A stretch of 64,000 nucleotides of DNA, from NCBI RefSeq assembly GCF_041146875.1, contig NZ_JBFRXP010000001.1, positions 248,001 to 312,000 on the forward strand, given 5' to 3'. The stretch comes from Igneacidithiobacillus sp041146875. Its GTDB lineage: Bacteria > Pseudomonadota > Gammaproteobacteria > Acidithiobacillales > Acidithiobacillaceae. Below the pieces are notes generated by a model that saw only the letters and a program-made list of their open reading frames with translations, had not been told where the DNA came from and searched no databases. Shown here one piece after another: positions 1-9,083 of the stretch. The stretch's first letter is position 1. Each line of letters opens with the position of its first letter. The position numbers and the translations under genes are program-made.

Positions 1-800
1 TTTGGCAAGGCGAAGATGCCTACCTGTTACGTGATATTGATAAGACTTTTATTGCAGATGACGTATTAAACTGCAGTGATCGCTTACAAAAACGACTCGC
101 TGCTGCGCTCCCCAAGCCAATCGATTTGCAGGATGCAAAGTATCTCCCGCCCTTTCTCGGCCAGAAAATCCTGTGTGCAGGCCTGAACTACCGCGACCAC
201 ATCGCGGAAACCAAAAGCAAGACACCACAGTATGCAAACCTATTCATTCGTTACCCGGATTCCCTGGCTGGCCACGGACAGGCGCTGGAGATACCGGCAA
301 TCTCTACGGAATTCGATTATGAGGTGGAACTGGCGGTAGTCATGGGGCAGCCACTCTCGGGCCAGGTCAGCCGCGAACGGGCCCTGGCCGCTGTTTCCGG
401 TTATACCATTTTCAATGACGGTAGCTTGCGCGATCTGCAGTTTCGCGCGAGCCAATGGACCCTGGGCAAGAATGTGCCGCGCAGTGGCGCCATGGGTCCC
501 TGGGTGGTCAGCGCTGACGAATTGCCTGCCGGTGGCAAGGGATTGCGTCTGCAGACCTTGGTAGGGAATGAATGCTTGCAGGACGGCAATACTGCCGATT
601 TGATTTTTGATGTCGCCGATCTATTGATTGCTATCGCCGCTGCCCTACCTCTTTCGCCCGGTGATGTGTTGGCAACCGGCACGCCAGCGGGGGTGGGATT
701 CAGTCGACAGCCGCCGCGTTTTCTGCAAGACGGTGAAATTTGCGAACTGCATATAGAGGGTATTGGCACCTTGCGCAATCCGATTCGGCGCGCCGGCTGA
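1..800 (+). CDS. Fumarylacetoacetate hydrolase (FAH) family protein, 5' end outside window
   Basis: The reading frame is open from base 3 of the window to a TGA at 798-800, so the N-terminus lies outside the window; the TTG at 126 is internal. The visible part is the FAH catalytic fold: the FDYEVELAVVMG stretch carries the metal-binding Glu residues, followed by YTIFNDGSLRDLQ and the C-terminal ATGTPAGVGF signature. Family members are metal-dependent hydrolases, decarboxylases or isomerases of 2-oxo acids, such as acylpyruvases and oxaloacetate decarboxylases. The substrate cannot be told from sequence. The gene converges on speA with 7 bp between stop codons. Confidence 0.85.
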   Translation, partial: WQGEDAYLLRDIDKTFIADDVLNCSDRLQKRLAAALPKPIDLQDAKYLPPFLGQKILCAGLNYRDHIAETKSKTPQYANLFIRYPDSLAGHGQALEIPAISTEFDYEVELAVVMGQPLSGQVSRERALAAVSGYTIFNDGSLRDLQFRASQWTLGKNVPRSGAMGPWVVSADELPAGGKGLRLQTLVGNECLQDGNTADLIFDVADLLIAIAAALPLSPGDVLATGTPAGVGFSRQPPRFLQDGEICELHIEGIGTLRNPIRRAG

Positions 801-807
801 AAGCCCG

Positions 808-2697
808 TTATTCTAGATAGGTATATCCCTGCAGTCCGTCGCGAAAGTCACGTAAAAAGCCTTCCCGCTCCGCGGCAGGGATATTGCTTGTTTCTGCGAG
901 TTTTTTCTCGAACTGGCGCACCAGTTCCTCTGCTGAAAACTGCACGTACTGTAGTACCTCGGCTACCGTATCGCCCGGCACCGCACCTTCCAGGCGTAGC
1001 GATCCATCTGCTTCGCAAATGACATTGACGGCATCGGTATCGCCAAAAAGGTTGTGCATATCACCGAGTATTTCCTGATAGGCTCCTACCAGGAATACCG
1101 CCAGATAGTAAGGTTCCCCCGCTCGCAGGCCATGGACTGGCAGCGTTGGCCCGAGACCGTCGGCGGTAACGTAGGCATCAATGCGACCATCAGAATCGCA
1201 AGTGATGTCCTCTAGCCGCGCGTGGCGCTCCGGTCGCTCGTTAAGGCGATGCACCGGCATGATCGGGAAAACCTGGTCGATGGCCCACACGTCGGGCAAG
1301 GATTGAAACAGAGAAAAATTGGCAAAATATTTATCCAGCAACTTTTCTTCTAGTTCATCTAGAACTTCACGATGGGCACGCTTGGCGGGGTCGAGTAGCG
1401 CTCGACAGCGCCACATGATGTGCGCGTACAGGCGCTCCGCCTGAGCTCGCCCAGCGAGATTGATCAGACCAAGTTTGAATTCCTGTTGTTCCTCCGCAAT
1501 CCGGAAAATGGCCTCTTGATAGACTTCCAGTGCCGTGTTCGCATCGGCATTCCGCTGTAAGCGTTCCAGAAGTCTGCGCCAAGGATTGTTGGCATCCGCG
1601 GGGAGATCCGCCTCGGCCAGCGTTTCGCCGGCGGCACATGCTACATCTACCACATTGAAGAGCAAGACCGCGTGATGTGCCGTAAGGGCGCGGCCGGATT
1701 CGGAAATGATTTGCGGCTGTGGCAATTCTTCCTGGCGACAAATGTCTGCCAGTCCCCCTACTACCGCCTGGGCGTAGTCCTCCAAGCGATAGTTGGTGGA
1801 ACAATAGGCGCGTGAATGCGAGCCTTCGTAGTCTACCCCCAGCCCGCCACCCACATCGACTACCTGCAAATCAGCGCCCAGATGACGCAGCTCCGCGTAC
1901 AGTCGCGCACATTCGCGCATACCACCATGAATAAACTGAATATTGGGGATCTGCGAGCCGAGATGAAAATGCAAGAGTTGCAAACGATCGAGGGCGTTGC
2001 TTTCGGCGAGCTGGGCAACAAGTTGCAGGATTTCCGTGGAAGACAGACCAAATTTGGATTTTTCGCCGCCGGTGTTCTGCCATTTGCCTGCGCCCGCCGA
2101 AGCCAAACGCGCGCGTACGCCAATGCGTGGGCGTACCTGCAACTCCTCGGCAATCTGCAGAATCAGCGGCAACTCAGCGCTTTTTTCGACCACCAGATAG
2201 ACCTGCAAGCCCAAACGCTCACCCATCAATGCCAGGCGGATATATTCTGCGTCTTTGTAGCCATTGCAGATGATGGTACCACCAGCGGGCATCAGCGCCA
2301 GCACCGCCAACAGCTCGGGCTTGCTGCCCGCCTCCAGCCCCAGACGCCCTGCCCCGGCCTGCAGGATTTCTTCCACTACCCGGCGTTGCTGATTGACCTT
2401 GATGGGATAGACCGGCGTATAGGATGCAGCGTAGTTCTCGCGCTGCATAGCCTCGACGAATACCTGCTGCAAGGCCTGCACCCGTTGCTGCAGGATTTGG
2501 GGAAAGCGCAGCAGGCAAGGAAGGCCCAAATTTTGACCCCGCAGGCGACGAATGACATCCGTCAGCCCCGCACGTACCGGACTCGTCAGCCCCTTGGGCG
2601 TGACCCAAAGCTGCCCGTCTTCGCCTACCTGAAAAAAGCCTTCGCCCCAATGGACCAGATTGTAGAGATTACTCGAGTCTTCGCGCGTCCAGCCCAT
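808..2697 (-). CDS. speA: Biosynthetic arginine decarboxylase
   Basis: Converts arginine to agmatine and CO2, the first step of the agmatine route to putrescine, in the cytoplasm. The protein is about 629 aa, near the usual length of SpeA. The PLP lysine lies in YPIKVNQQ near residue 100; LHFHLGSQI and DVGGGLGVDYEGS are typical of the fold III alanine-racemase-like barrel. I chose the ATG at 2697, which follows a G-rich GGGGGA ribosome site, over an in-frame GTG at 2721. It is transcribed after the bcp-phoH pair, 59 bp downstream, and may be read through from it. No agmatinase or agmatine deiminase is seen in the window. Confidence 0.93.
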   Translation of the reverse strand: MGWTREDSSNLYNLVHWGEGFFQVGEDGQLWVTPKGLTSPVRAGLTDVIRRLRGQNLGLPCLLRFPQILQQRVQALQQVFVEAMQRENYAASYTPVYPIKVNQQRRVVEEILQAGAGRLGLEAGSKPELLAVLALMPAGGTIICNGYKDAEYIRLALMGERLGLQVYLVVEKSAELPLILQIAEELQVRPRIGVRARLASAGAGKWQNTGGEKSKFGLSSTEILQLVAQLAESNALDRLQLLHFHLGSQIPNIQFIHGGMRECARLYAELRHLGADLQVVDVGGGLGVDYEGSHSRAYCSTNYRLEDYAQAVVGGLADICRQEELPQPQIISESGRALTAHHAVLLFNVVDVACAAGETLAEADLPADANNPWRRLLERLQRNADANTALEVYQEAIFRIAEEQQEFKLGLINLAGRAQAERLYAHIMWRCRALLDPAKRAHREVLDELEEKLLDKYFANFSLFQSLPDVWAIDQVFPIMPVHRLNERPERHARLEDITCDSDGRIDAYVTADGLGPTLPVHGLRAGEPYYLAVFLVGAYQEILGDMHNLFGDTDAVNVICEADGSLRLEGAVPGDTVAEVLQYVQFSAEELVRQFEKKLAETSNIPAAEREGFLRDFRDGLQGYTYLE

Positions 2698-2756
2698 CGT
2701 CGTCCCCCTATCGGCGCGCACAGTCTAGGGCTTGTCTGGCTACGGCTCAAGATCGA

Positions 2757-4154
2757 TTACAACGCCTCATTCGCATAGTCGGCCAAGCGCGACCGTTCCC
2801 CGCGGCGCAGGGTGATATGCCCACTGTGTTCCCAGTTTTTGAAACGATCGACCACGTAGGTAAGGCCAGAGGTGGTCTCGGTGAGGTACGGCGTATCAAT
2901 CTGGGCGATGTTACCCAGACAGACGACCTTGGTGCCGGGGCCAGCACGGGTGATGAGGGTTTTCATTTCTTTGGGGGTTAGGTTCTGCGCTTCGTCAACG
3001 ATGACAAATTTTTCCAGAAAGGTGCGCCCGCGCATGAAACTCATGGACTTGATACGCAGGCGTTTGCCAATGAGATCTTGAGTGGCACTGCGCCCCCAAC
3101 TGCCGGCACCCTCGGGGCCACGCGAGAGAATCTCCAAATTATCTTCAATGGCCCCCATCCAAGGCTGCATCTTTTCCTCTTCGGTACCCGGCAAAAAGCC
3201 AATCTCGTCGCCTACAGGAACCGTGGCACGGGTGATGATGGCCTCGGCGTAGCGCTTTTCTTCAAAGATCTGGTGCAGCGCCGAAGCTAGTGTCAACAAC
3301 GTCTTGCCGGTGCCAGCCGGCCCGAGAATGCTGACGAAGTCAATTTCCGGGTCGAGTAACAGCGCCAGGGCAAAATTTTGTTCGCGATTGCGGGCGCGAA
3401 TGCCCCAAACTGCATTACGCTCCGAAGCGTAATCGGCAATCCGTTCGATAATGGCGTGGTCAGGCACGACACTGCGGACGATGGCAGAAAAGTCTTCGCG
3501 TTGCTCGCCTTCCGGGCTCAGATGGATGAACTGATTTGGATACCAGCGCTCCACCGCCGGCCCACGCAGCCGGTAAAAACTCCGGCCACTCTCCTGCCAG
3601 GCATCGAGATCGCGGCTGTGATGTTCCCAGAAGTCAGTCGGTAGGACATCTACACCGGTGTAGAGCAGATCGGCATCTTCCAGGGCGCGGTCGTTATGAT
3701 AGTCTTCGACGCGAATCCCCAGAGTTCGACCCTTGATACGCAGGTTGATATCTTTGCTGACGAGAATGACCTCGCGGTCGGGATGCATCCCCTGCAAGGC
3801 CAAGGTAACAGCAAGGATTTCATGGTCGGCCTTGCCGCCAGCGAGGTCCTCGGGCAATTTCGCCTGATAGGCTGCGGTCTGAAAGAAAAGCCGGCCTTGG
3901 GCATACGGTAGCGGCAAACCCAGGTCGAGATCGGCATCGCTAGTCAGCATCTCATCCAGATGCCGGCTCACTTGGCGCACATTGCGCGCTTGCTCACTCA
4001 GGCCTTTTTTGTGTTGGTCCAATTCCTCCAACACGATCATCGGCAGGAGGATGTCGTGTTCCTGAAAGCGGAACAATGACGCCGGATCGTGCATCAGAAC
4101 ATTGGTATCCAGAACGTAGAGGCGCCGTTGCGCTACCACCGGCTCAGCAGCCAT
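2757..4154 (-). CDS. PhoH family protein with N-terminal PIN domain
   Basis: Two domains are visible in 465 aa. A PIN ribonuclease domain (about residues 10-150) starts with VLDTNVLMHDP, whose Asp is a metal ligand. A PhoH ATPase domain carries Walker A GPAGTGKT near residue 277, then TRATVPVGDEIGFLPG and Walker B-like FVIVDEAQN. PIN-PhoH proteins are proposed to be RNA helicase-nucleases; that role comes from the family and is not shown here. The start ATG shares one base with the stop of the upstream bcp (TGATG), which implies translational coupling. Confidence 0.88.
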   Translation of the reverse strand: MAAEPVVAQRRLYVLDTNVLMHDPASLFRFQEHDILLPMIVLEELDQHKKGLSEQARNVRQVSRHLDEMLTSDADLDLGLPLPYAQGRLFFQTAAYQAKLPEDLAGGKADHEILAVTLALQGMHPDREVILVSKDINLRIKGRTLGIRVEDYHNDRALEDADLLYTGVDVLPTDFWEHHSRDLDAWQESGRSFYRLRGPAVERWYPNQFIHLSPEGEQREDFSAIVRSVVPDHAIIERIADYASERNAVWGIRARNREQNFALALLLDPEIDFVSILGPAGTGKTLLTLASALHQIFEEKRYAEAIITRATVPVGDEIGFLPGTEEEKMQPWMGAIEDNLEILSRGPEGAGSWGRSATQDLIGKRLRIKSMSFMRGRTFLEKFVIVDEAQNLTPKEMKTLITRAGPGTKVVCLGNIAQIDTPYLTETTSGLTYVVDRFKNWEHSGHITLRRGERSRLADYANEAL

Positions 4155-4627
4155 CAGGCGAGCTTCTGAACAATGGCGAGGATGTTTTCGGCGTGACCGG
4201 CGGCCTTCACCTTGCGTTCGATGTAAGCCAGCTTACCTTCGCGATCAACCACGAAAGTGCTGCGTTCAATGCCCAGATAGACCTTACCGTAGTTGTTCTT
4301 TTCTTTGATCACATCGTAGGCGTGGCAGAGGGTTTCGTCAGGATCGGAAAGCAACGAAAACGGGAATTCATATTTACAGGCAAACTTTAGATGACTGGCA
4401 ACACTATCGCGAGAGACGCCGAGTATCTCGGCACCGGCTTCCTGAAATTGCTTGTAGTGGGCGGCAAACTCTTGCCCCTCGGTGGTACAGCCAGGGGTAT
4501 CGTCTTTCGGATAAAAATAGAGGACCACCGCCTTGCCGCGCAAAGAACTTAGCGTGATGGATTCATCACGTTGATTTTTCGCAAAAAATTCTGGGGCAGT
4601 TTGACCGATTTCGAGACTTTCCGGCAT
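4154..4627 (-). CDS. bcp: Peroxiredoxin, BCP/PrxQ type
   Basis: Thiol-dependent peroxidase of 157 aa that reduces H2O2 and organic peroxides in the cytoplasm. The peroxidatic cysteine is Cys47 in TPGCTTE. The resolving cysteine that sits five residues later in E. coli BCP is absent, because position 52 is Gln. A cysteine at 84 (FACKYEF) fits the helix-alpha3 type of PrxQ, where the pair is separated by about 36 residues. It is the first gene of a bcp-phoH pair and is divergent from a Fur-family regulator 101 bp away. Confidence 0.92.
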   Translation of the reverse strand: MPESLEIGQTAPEFFAKNQRDESITLSSLRGKAVVLYFYPKDDTPGCTTEGQEFAAHYKQFQEAGAEILGVSRDSVASHLKFACKYEFPFSLLSDPDETLCHAYDVIKEKNNYGKVYLGIERSTFVVDREGKLAYIERKVKAAGHAENILAIVQKLA

Positions 4628-4728
4628 ATGCTTTTCTCCCTGAGTGGCGTCCCAGTGAATCTAACGCGCCGCTTGCGTAGCTGTCCAGTTGCTTTGCCGA
4701 AGCCGAGTACGCGCGGTACCATGCAGGC

Positions 4729-5178
4729 ATGGGACGCATAGCCGACATTACAACAGCACAGACGACAGAGGCGGAACGGCGGATACGCGCCGCAGGGCAG
4801 CGTCCTACCCGCGCTCGTTTGCAAATCCTGCAGGCCCTGCTTAACCTCGCGCAGCCCGCCAATCATGGAGAAATTCAAGAGTATATGTTGACGCGCTGGG
4901 CAGAGACCATGGATCGTGTCACCTTATATCGCGGCCTGGATTGGTTGGTGCAGCATCAGCTTACCCATCGCATCACCGCCGACGATCGTGTTTGGCGCTT
5001 TAGTGCGATCAACCTCGAGCACCCGTCGCACCCGCATTTTCATTGCTTGCGTTGTGGCCAGGTACTCTGCTTGCCGGAAAGCCAACTACCTGCGCCGCAG
5101 CTTCCCGCCGACTATCGGGTAGAAGATGTGGAGATGGTCGTCAACGGCGTTTGTCCGCACTGCCAGCGCGACAACTAA
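4729..5178 (+). CDS. Fur-family transcriptional regulator
   Basis: Metal- or peroxide-responsive repressor of 149 aa. The N-terminal winged helix includes RPTRARLQILQALL and the recognition region MDRVTLYRGLDWL. The C-terminal dimerisation domain has the His-rich HPHFHCLRCG and a second pair CPHC, forming a structural Cys4 zinc site. The sequence does not decide between Fur, Zur and PerR. The divergent peroxiredoxin neighbour would suit a peroxide or metal stress role, but the 101-bp intergenic region shows no convincing Fur box. It converges on the HAD gene with 18 bp between. Confidence 0.85.
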   Translation: MGRIADITTAQTTEAERRIRAAGQRPTRARLQILQALLNLAQPANHGEIQEYMLTRWAETMDRVTLYRGLDWLVQHQLTHRITADDRVWRFSAINLEHPSHPHFHCLRCGQVLCLPESQLPAPQLPADYRVEDVEMVVNGVCPHCQRDN

Positions 5179-5196
5179 AAAAATTTTTGCTCTTCC

Positions 5197-5952
5197 TCAG
5201 CGCGCGAGCCAACGCTCCATTAGGGCAAGGTCGACAACGACTTCCTGTCCTGCATCTTGTCCCTGCAATATCGTGCCCGGTTGCTCTGCTTCGCCAAGCT
5301 GATCCAGCACGCGCAACGCACCGGAAAAGTCCTGCCCTGCAGTGTACTCGGTTTGGGTGATCAAGACCCGTAGGTCCGCGCCCAGTGCCGAGCGTAGACC
5401 GTTTTCAGAATCCTCCAAGGCTAGACATTCCGCGGCACGCAGCCCCAACTGTTGCAAGACATGCTGATAAATGTCTGCCGCCGGTTTTTTATTCGGGACA
5501 ATGTCACCAGCACCAATATATTCGAAGCGATTCCAGCCTTCGGTACCAAGATTGCTCTGTAAAAGTGCCGCGACATTGTCTGGCGTGGTAGTGGTGGCGA
5601 TTGCCAGCCGCAACCCAGCCGCGTGCGCGGCATCAAGCAGGCGTTTGACCCCAGGGCGTAACGGTGCGACGCCCTGAGCGATGATCTCGCCATACAGGAC
5701 GGTCTTGCGCTGGTGAATCTGGCGAATTTCACTGTCGCTGATCTGCGGAAACTGCGGGTGATCATTGAGGAATCCGCGCAGACGCTCCTTACCGCCGGTG
5801 ATCTTGAGATAGGCACCGTAGGTAGGCACATCCCACTGAAATGGCAGGGAAAAGTCCGTAAACGCCTGATTGAACGCGACCCGATGCGCATCGCGCTCGG
5901 TATCTGCCAAGGTTCCATCGACATCAAAGATGAGGGCACGTAGACCGGACAT
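5197..5952 (-). CDS. HAD-superfamily hydrolase, CbbY/Gph-like
   Basis: Phosphatase or phosphomutase of 251 aa. Motif I is IFDVDGTLADTE near residue 8, with the nucleophile and acid Asp pair. Motif II is ATTTTPDN near residue 120, and the motif III/IV region is NKKPAADIY followed by ALEDSENGL. The long helical cap between motifs I and II places it in subfamily I. CbbY proteins hydrolyse xylulose-1,5-bisphosphate, an inhibitory Rubisco by-product, which would suit a carbon-fixing host. No cbb gene is adjacent here, so the substrate is open. Confidence 0.8.
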   Translation of the reverse strand: MSGLRALIFDVDGTLADTERDAHRVAFNQAFTDFSLPFQWDVPTYGAYLKITGGKERLRGFLNDHPQFPQISDSEIRQIHQRKTVLYGEIIAQGVAPLRPGVKRLLDAAHAAGLRLAIATTTTPDNVAALLQSNLGTEGWNRFEYIGAGDIVPNKKPAADIYQHVLQQLGLRAAECLALEDSENGLRSALGADLRVLITQTEYTAGQDFSGALRVLDQLGEAEQPGTILQGQDAGQEVVVDLALMERWLAR

Positions 5953-6108
5953 GGGTACTATCTCCTGGAGGATCGGTTTTTCTTTGCTCAGACGGCGTCA
6001 GACTAATCGCCCGCTAGCTTATACCGGAAAGCGTGACGTTTGCCAAAGGCCGAAATCTCTGCTAAACCATGCCGGATTTTTCTTCGCACTAAGACAGGAA
6101 GACACACC

Positions 6109-6564
6109 ATGACGGATAGCGCTGCGGCACTCAAAAATAGCAACCCGCAAGAGCTTCAGGCTTTTACCCCTTACCAACCGGCGACGGATGAGGAGTACAT
6201 GAGCGCTGGCCAGATGGCCCATTTTCGTAAGATTTTGGAAGACTGGCGCAGCGAATTGATGGCGGAAGTCGATCGTACGGTACAGAACCTACAGATAGAA
6301 AACGTCAATTACTCTGATCCTAACGATCGCGCCAGCCTGGAAACCGATATGGGCCTAGAGTTGCGTGCCCGCGACCGCGAACGCAAACTCATCCGCAAAA
6401 TCAATCAGGCCTTGGGCCGCATCGACGCTGGCGAATACGGCTACTGCGACGCCTGTGGTGTGGAAATCGGGCTGCGCCGCTTAGAGGCGCGCCCCACCGC
6501 CACGCTCTGCATTGACTGCAAGACGCTGGAAGAAAAGCGTGAACGGCAGATGGCGCAAGACTGA
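6109..6564 (+). CDS. dksA: RNA polymerase-binding transcription factor DksA
   Basis: Binds the secondary channel of RNA polymerase and works with ppGpp in the stringent response. The 151-aa product has the central coiled coil with two acidic tip residues in DPNDRASLETD, then LELRARDRERKLIRKI as in E. coli DksA. A C4 zinc finger, CDACG with CIDC, follows. The ATG at 6109 is preceded by AGGAAG; an upstream in-frame start at 6040 has no such site and would add 23 unlikely residues. Confidence 0.95.
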   Translation: MTDSAAALKNSNPQELQAFTPYQPATDEEYMSAGQMAHFRKILEDWRSELMAEVDRTVQNLQIENVNYSDPNDRASLETDMGLELRARDRERKLIRKINQALGRIDAGEYGYCDACGVEIGLRRLEARPTATLCIDCKTLEEKRERQMAQD

Positions 6565-6654
6565 ATCACAAACGCATTCCAGCCTTGGGTGATTTTGTCC
6601 GTTTCGTGAAAAAATCTGCGGCAATTCGAAAATGCACAGGTGACGGAGGTCCGG

Positions 6655-7458
6655 ATGGCTGAAATACGCAGGCTAATGACAGAAGAAGATTCTGCCGAAC
6701 TTCGTGCTGCGCACGATCTTCTCGAAAATCCTGGCCTCGCCGCTCGTCTGATAGATCGGCTCGGTGTTCCCATAGAGCACGGGCTGAAACGCTTGCCAAA
6801 ACAATGGAACCGCGAGATCGTACACATAACGGAACGGGCGCTAAACAAAGCTGCCGAAACCGCATTACTCACTCTGGATGACGCCCCCTTTCGCAGCCCA
6901 TCCCGCCTGTGGCACAAGGCTGCAGTTGCAGCATCAGGGGGTGTGGGTGGATTTTTTGGTCTATCCGCACTGGCAATAGAGTTGCCGGTGTCCACCACCA
7001 TCATGTTGCGTTCCATCATCGATATCGCCCGTAGCCAAGGGGAATGCATCACCACACCGGAAACCAAAGCGGCTTGCCTGGAGGTTTTTGCGTTGGGAAG
7101 CACCACGCGGCACGAGGATGATGCTGCAGAAACCGGATACTACGCTACTCGGGTGGCTTTGAGTGGCTTTGTTGCTGAAGTCGGCAGGGCTAGCACGAGT
7201 GGCGCTGGGGTTGCATCCAATGGAGCAGTGTTGGCCTTGCTACGCAAGGTAGCCGAACGCTTTGGCGTAGCAGTAACGGATAAAGCTATGGCGCAATTGG
7301 TCCCTGCTATTGGCGCTATTGGCGGCGCAACGATCAATACCATTTTTATCGCCCATTTTCAGGATATGGCGACTGGCCATTTTCTCATTCGCAAGCTGGA
7401 GCGTAAGTACGGCGAGGCATTAGTGGCTGAATCTTATCGGGCGCTTAGTCAAGCTTAG
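6655..7458 (+). CDS. EcsC family protein
   Basis: Member of the EcsC family, named after the third gene of the Bacillus ecs locus; its biochemical function is unknown. The 267-aa protein has glycine-rich hydrophobic stretches (ASGGVGGFFGLSALAIELP and VPAIGAIGGATINTIFIAHF) and the conserved end FQDMATGHFLIRKLE. A GGAGGT site directly before the ATG at 6655 supports that start over an in-frame GTG at 6640. The gene follows dksA by 90 bp and ends inside a small hairpin. Confidence 0.8.
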   Translation: MAEIRRLMTEEDSAELRAAHDLLENPGLAARLIDRLGVPIEHGLKRLPKQWNREIVHITERALNKAAETALLTLDDAPFRSPSRLWHKAAVAASGGVGGFFGLSALAIELPVSTTIMLRSIIDIARSQGECITTPETKAACLEVFALGSTTRHEDDAAETGYYATRVALSGFVAEVGRASTSGAGVASNGAVLALLRKVAERFGVAVTDKAMAQLVPAIGAIGGATINTIFIAHFQDMATGHFLIRKLERKYGEALVAESYRALSQA

Positions 7459-7475
7459 GTGTGTGCAACACCTAA
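7455..7475 (+). terminator. Hairpin at the ecsC stop codon, possible weak terminator
   Basis: TTAGGTGT and ACACCTAA form an 8-bp perfect stem with a 5-nt loop, and the left arm contains the TAG stop of the EcsC gene. No T-tract follows, so it may stabilise the mRNA 3' end rather than terminate transcription. Confidence 0.4.
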
Positions 7476-7541
7476 AGCAGCATCCAGCGCGCCTGCGAGG
7501 CTCTTGCAAACCTTGCGCCGACACTTGCAGACTTCTGCAAC

Positions 7542-8240
7542 ATGAAATTGCCCACTCTCACCCCTGCCCACCTGCTGCGTCGATACAAGCGCTTTCTTGC
7601 GGACTGTGAGTTGGAATCTGGCGAGATCGTACAGGCGCATTGCCCCAATCCGGGTAGCATGCGTAGCTGCGCCGATGCGGGTCAGCCAGTACTCCTGTCC
7701 TGGACAAATGATCCCAAGCGCAAACTTCCGTGGACCTGGGAACTGTACTGGAGCGGGGCGAGCTGGGTGACGATCAACACGCAGCGCCCCAATGCAGTGG
7801 TGGCAGAGGCATTGCAAGAGCAGCGAATAGCAGAACTTGCAGGTTACAGTGAGTTGCGCCGCGAAGTTGCTTATGGCGAACATGAGCGAGTGGATTTTTG
7901 GTTGAACGACCCGCAACTCGGCCAAGCCTTTGTCGAGGTGAAGTCTTGTACCCTGCTGGACGACGATGCCGTGCTGCGCTTTCCTGACGCCCGCAGTAGT
8001 CGTGCACTGCGCCATCTTGCTGCCCTGGCAGAAGAGCGGAAACGCGGGCATCGCGCTGTGATGCTATTTTTGTTGGGACGCGAAGACGGGTGCGGCTTTG
8101 CACCCGCTGATGCCGTTGATCCGGAATATGGTAGGGCCCTGCGCCGTGCTCGCGATCTGGGCATTGAAGTCCTTGCCTACCGCAGCCGAGTCAGGCCTGA
8201 TAGTATAGAGATTAGTGACGCGGAACCCTTATTATTCTGA
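7542..8240 (+). CDS. sfsA: SfsA family DNA/RNA-binding protein homolog
   Basis: 232 aa, the normal length for SfsA. Recognisable blocks are RRYKRFLADCEL near the start (OB-fold part), CPNPGSMRSC, FVEVKSCTLLDDDAVLRFPDA and the C-terminal DPEYGRALRRARDLGIEVLAY. E. coli SfsA affects maltose fermentation and binds DNA; the C-terminal half is nuclease-like with an ExK motif (EVK here). The usual FPDAVTERG is FPDARSSRA in this protein. The 3' end runs past the first possible start of map, but the map start chosen here lies 22 bp downstream. Confidence 0.9.
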   Translation: MKLPTLTPAHLLRRYKRFLADCELESGEIVQAHCPNPGSMRSCADAGQPVLLSWTNDPKRKLPWTWELYWSGASWVTINTQRPNAVVAEALQEQRIAELAGYSELRREVAYGEHERVDFWLNDPQLGQAFVEVKSCTLLDDDAVLRFPDARSSRALRHLAALAEERKRGHRAVMLFLLGREDGCGFAPADAVDPEYGRALRRARDLGIEVLAYRSRVRPDSIEISDAEPLLF

Positions 8241-8262
8241 ATTGACCGCGCAAGGAGAGCTG

Positions 8263-9072
8263 ATGTTACGCCGAGCCCAAGCCCGTCCACAGGTCGTAGT
8301 GCACAATGCCGAAGAAATTGAAAAAATGCGCGTGGCGGGCCAACTAACCGCCATGGTTTTGAAAATGATAGCCGAGCATGTGCGCCCCGGCATCAGCACT
8401 GGCGAACTTGATCGCATCTGTCATGACTACATCGTCAATGACTTGCAGGGCATCCCCGCCCCACTTCACTACCAGCCGAGTCCTGAGTACCCCCCCTTCC
8501 CCAAATCGGTATGTATCTCCGTAAACCACGTTATTTGCCATGGCATCCCTGGTGATCGCATTCTCAAGGATGGCGACATCCTCAACATTGATGTCACCGT
8601 GATCAAGGATGGCTTTCATGGGGACAGTAGCAAAATGTTTTTGGTTGGCGACGTGCCCTTGAAAGCGCGTCGGGCGGTAGACGTGGCGCACGAGAGCATG
8701 ATTCGCGGCATTGAGGTCGTGAAACCCGGCGCGACCTTAGGAGACATTGGCCATGCTATTCAGGTCTATGCGGAGGCGCAACATTGCTCCGTGGTACGCG
8801 AGTTCTGCGGGCACGGTATTGGCCGCAAATTTCATGACGAGCCGCAAATTTTGCACTACGGCGAACCGGGTAAGGGGCTGGCCCTAATTGCTGGGCAAAC
8901 CTTTACCATTGAGCCAATGATCAACGCTGGCAAACGCCATATCAAGGCACTTCCTGACGGCTGGACCATTGTCACCAAGGACCATAGCCCCTCGGCGCAG
9001 TGGGAACACACCGTGCTGGTGACCGAGACGGGGTACGAGGTGCTCACGCAACTGCCGGGAGATCCCCTCTGA
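8263..9072 (+). CDS. map: Type I methionine aminopeptidase
   Basis: Removes the initiator methionine from nascent proteins. The 269-aa protein has the pita-bread fold metal ligands: Asp in DILNIDVTV, Asp in GFHGDSSKMF, His in GHGIGRKFHDEP, Glu in FTIEPMIN, and the final Glu in the QWEHTVLVTE block. The ATG at 8263 follows AAGGAGAG; an upstream in-frame GTG at 8215 lies inside sfsA and is less likely. The 3' end is close to glnD, suggesting co-transcription. Confidence 0.95.
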   Translation: MLRRAQARPQVVVHNAEEIEKMRVAGQLTAMVLKMIAEHVRPGISTGELDRICHDYIVNDLQGIPAPLHYQPSPEYPPFPKSVCISVNHVICHGIPGDRILKDGDILNIDVTVIKDGFHGDSSKMFLVGDVPLKARRAVDVAHESMIRGIEVVKPGATLGDIGHAIQVYAEAQHCSVVREFCGHGIGRKFHDEPQILHYGEPGKGLALIAGQTFTIEPMINAGKRHIKALPDGWTIVTKDHSPSAQWEHTVLVTETGYEVLTQLPGDPL

Positions 9073-9083
9073 GGACAGCGGCA

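Noticed and set aside
1816..2778. Long plus-strand open frame (320 codons) opposite speA
   Set aside because: It is antisense to a complete arginine decarboxylase, has no recognisable domain and no separate ribosome site.
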